From: an uncultured bacterium
Lineage (GTDB): Bacteria > Patescibacteriota > Patescibacteriia > Patescibacteriales > UBA12465
Direction: 5' to 3'
Assembly (NCBI GenBank): GCA_903904095.1
Contig: CAIVBF010000166.1
Span: forward strand, 1 to 7,291
Length of the DNA: 7,291 nucleotides
Made by a program: the position numbers and the translations under genes. The notes beneath the pieces were generated by a model. That model saw only the letters and a program-made list of their open reading frames with translations, ran no database searches and was not told where the DNA came from. Below are positions 6,663 through 7,291 of this stretch, piece after piece. Numbering within the stretch: the first letter of the stretch is position 1; each line of letters starts with the position of its first letter.

Positions 6663-7291
6663 TTAATTAATAAGAACAAACTCGGCTATTTTTTTGTCAG
6701 TCGTACTACTAGCCAACCAGATTGTTACTGATTTATCGCTGGTAATATCACTAAGAGTCGCTTCAACCATTGTCCTTTGTTTTGCAGTTGTGTCGCTAGA
6801 CGACTTTAACATTTGGATACCAACCGGAATAGTTATTGTTTCTTCTCCCGTGCTCATCGCCTTCATTCTTTCAAGCATAGCTGCTCTATCAGTCGTGCCT
6901 GAACCACCTTGCCCACCCGGTCCACCATTCCAGTTTCGTCCACCTCCGCCATCAACAGATCTATTAGTTCCGCTTAAAGAAATAGCTGGGGCCTGACGAG
7001 TATTAGAGGCATCTCCGCCCGCCGGAGTACTACTGGCATTCTGACCGCGTCCGCCTTTCATATCAATTTTTAAAATAGTCGCCTCATTGCCCATGATTGA
7101 TTTAACAACACCGCGAACATCCGGAACGCGATCTGGCTGGCCAAAATCAGGCATTCTCTGGCCACGACCTCCTGGTCCTGGCTGGGCCGCATTATCAGCG
7201 CCTTTTGAGGTATTATTAGCAACGGGGGTCTTACTGCAGGCCGAAACTGTTATCAAAATAGCAAATAAAAATGTGGAAACAATTAAAATAC
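6663..7291 (-). CDS. Gly/Asn-rich lipoprotein of unknown function (5' partial)
   Basis: The frame runs off the right edge of the window. A TTG at 7254-7256 is an unlikely start because the 11 codons before it (ILIVSTFLFAI) continue a hydrophobic signal peptide into a lipobox, ITVSAC, with the Cys codon at 7236-7238. The protein is therefore predicted to be cleaved, lipidated and anchored outside the membrane, with a mature part of about 191 residues. After a disordered Gly/Pro-rich linker, DVRGVVKSIMGNEATILKID looks like the opening strands of a small beta-barrel. The fold seems to resume at ETITIPVGIQML and end with TIWLASSTTDKKIAEFVLIN. Between them lies a Gly/Asn/Ser-rich insert of about 55 residues. 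The beta part recalls DUF5666-like domains, a weak match by eye. It is first of the visible - strand genes and 8 bases ahead of the fusion-protein gene, so a role with the exporter is plausible but unproven. Confidence 0.8.
   Translation of the reverse strand, partial: ILIVSTFLFAILITVSACSKTPVANNTSKGADNAAQPGPGGRGQRMPDFGQPDRVPDVRGVVKSIMGNEATILKIDMKGGRGQNASSTPAGGDASNTRQAPAISLSGTNRSVDGGGGRNWNGGPGGQGGSGTTDRAAMLERMKAMSTGEETITIPVGIQMLKSSSDTTAKQRTMVEATLSDITSDKSVTIWLASSTTDKKIAEFVLIN

Noticed and set aside
7254..7256. TTG as the start of the lipoprotein gene
   Set aside because: It falls inside the signal peptide, only six codons before the lipobox Cys. Hydrophobic codons continue upstream to the window edge.
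1..7291. Alternative genetic code (UGA read as Gly, as in Gracilibacteria/SR1)
   Set aside because: All eight genes read full length with the standard code and every one ends in TAA; no in-frame TGA interrupts a conserved domain.

Overview
The window is A+T-rich, densely coding DNA. It carries parts of two converging operons that meet at about 2430-2494. All eight genes end in TAA. Only one of the seven visible start regions has a Shine-Dalgarno-like sequence, and that one is badly placed. Gaps within operons run from 1 to about 70 bases. With an unusually long membrane-fusion protein beside a split MacB-type transporter and no outer-membrane partner in view, this fits best a member of the Candidate Phyla Radiation (Patescibacteria, Parcubacteria-like). 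That assignment is inferred from style and protein flavour, since there is no rRNA or other phylogenetic marker here. Nothing indicates an alternative genetic code.

Left part, + strand (1-2429): a high-affinity zinc (possibly manganese) ABC importer in the order binding protein (znuA, 5' end cut off by the window), ATPase (znuC), permease (znuB). The binding protein would capture the metal outside the cytoplasmic membrane, ZnuB would carry it across, and ZnuC would power the step. The znuA stop and znuC start are one base apart. A strong bidirectional hairpin terminator follows znuB and also serves the opposing operon.

Right part, - strand (7291 down to 2494), read in transcription order: a Gly/Asn-rich lipoprotein (N-terminus off the window), a 623-residue HlyD/MacA-type membrane-fusion protein with a greatly enlarged helical hairpin, a LolD/MacB-type ATPase, a MacB/FtsX-type permease, and a 91-residue single-pass membrane protein with a Gly/Pro/Ala-rich tail. 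The middle three form a recognisable MacAB-like export or mechanotransmission module. The two low-complexity surface proteins flanking it are unrecognised and may be accessory parts. A GC-rich palindrome lies between the permease and the last small gene.

No RNA gene, CRISPR array, insertion sequence or phage gene is visible, and no gene-free stretch exceeds about 75 bases. The families are mostly known. The least explained parts are the enlarged hairpin insert and the two flanking low-complexity envelope proteins.
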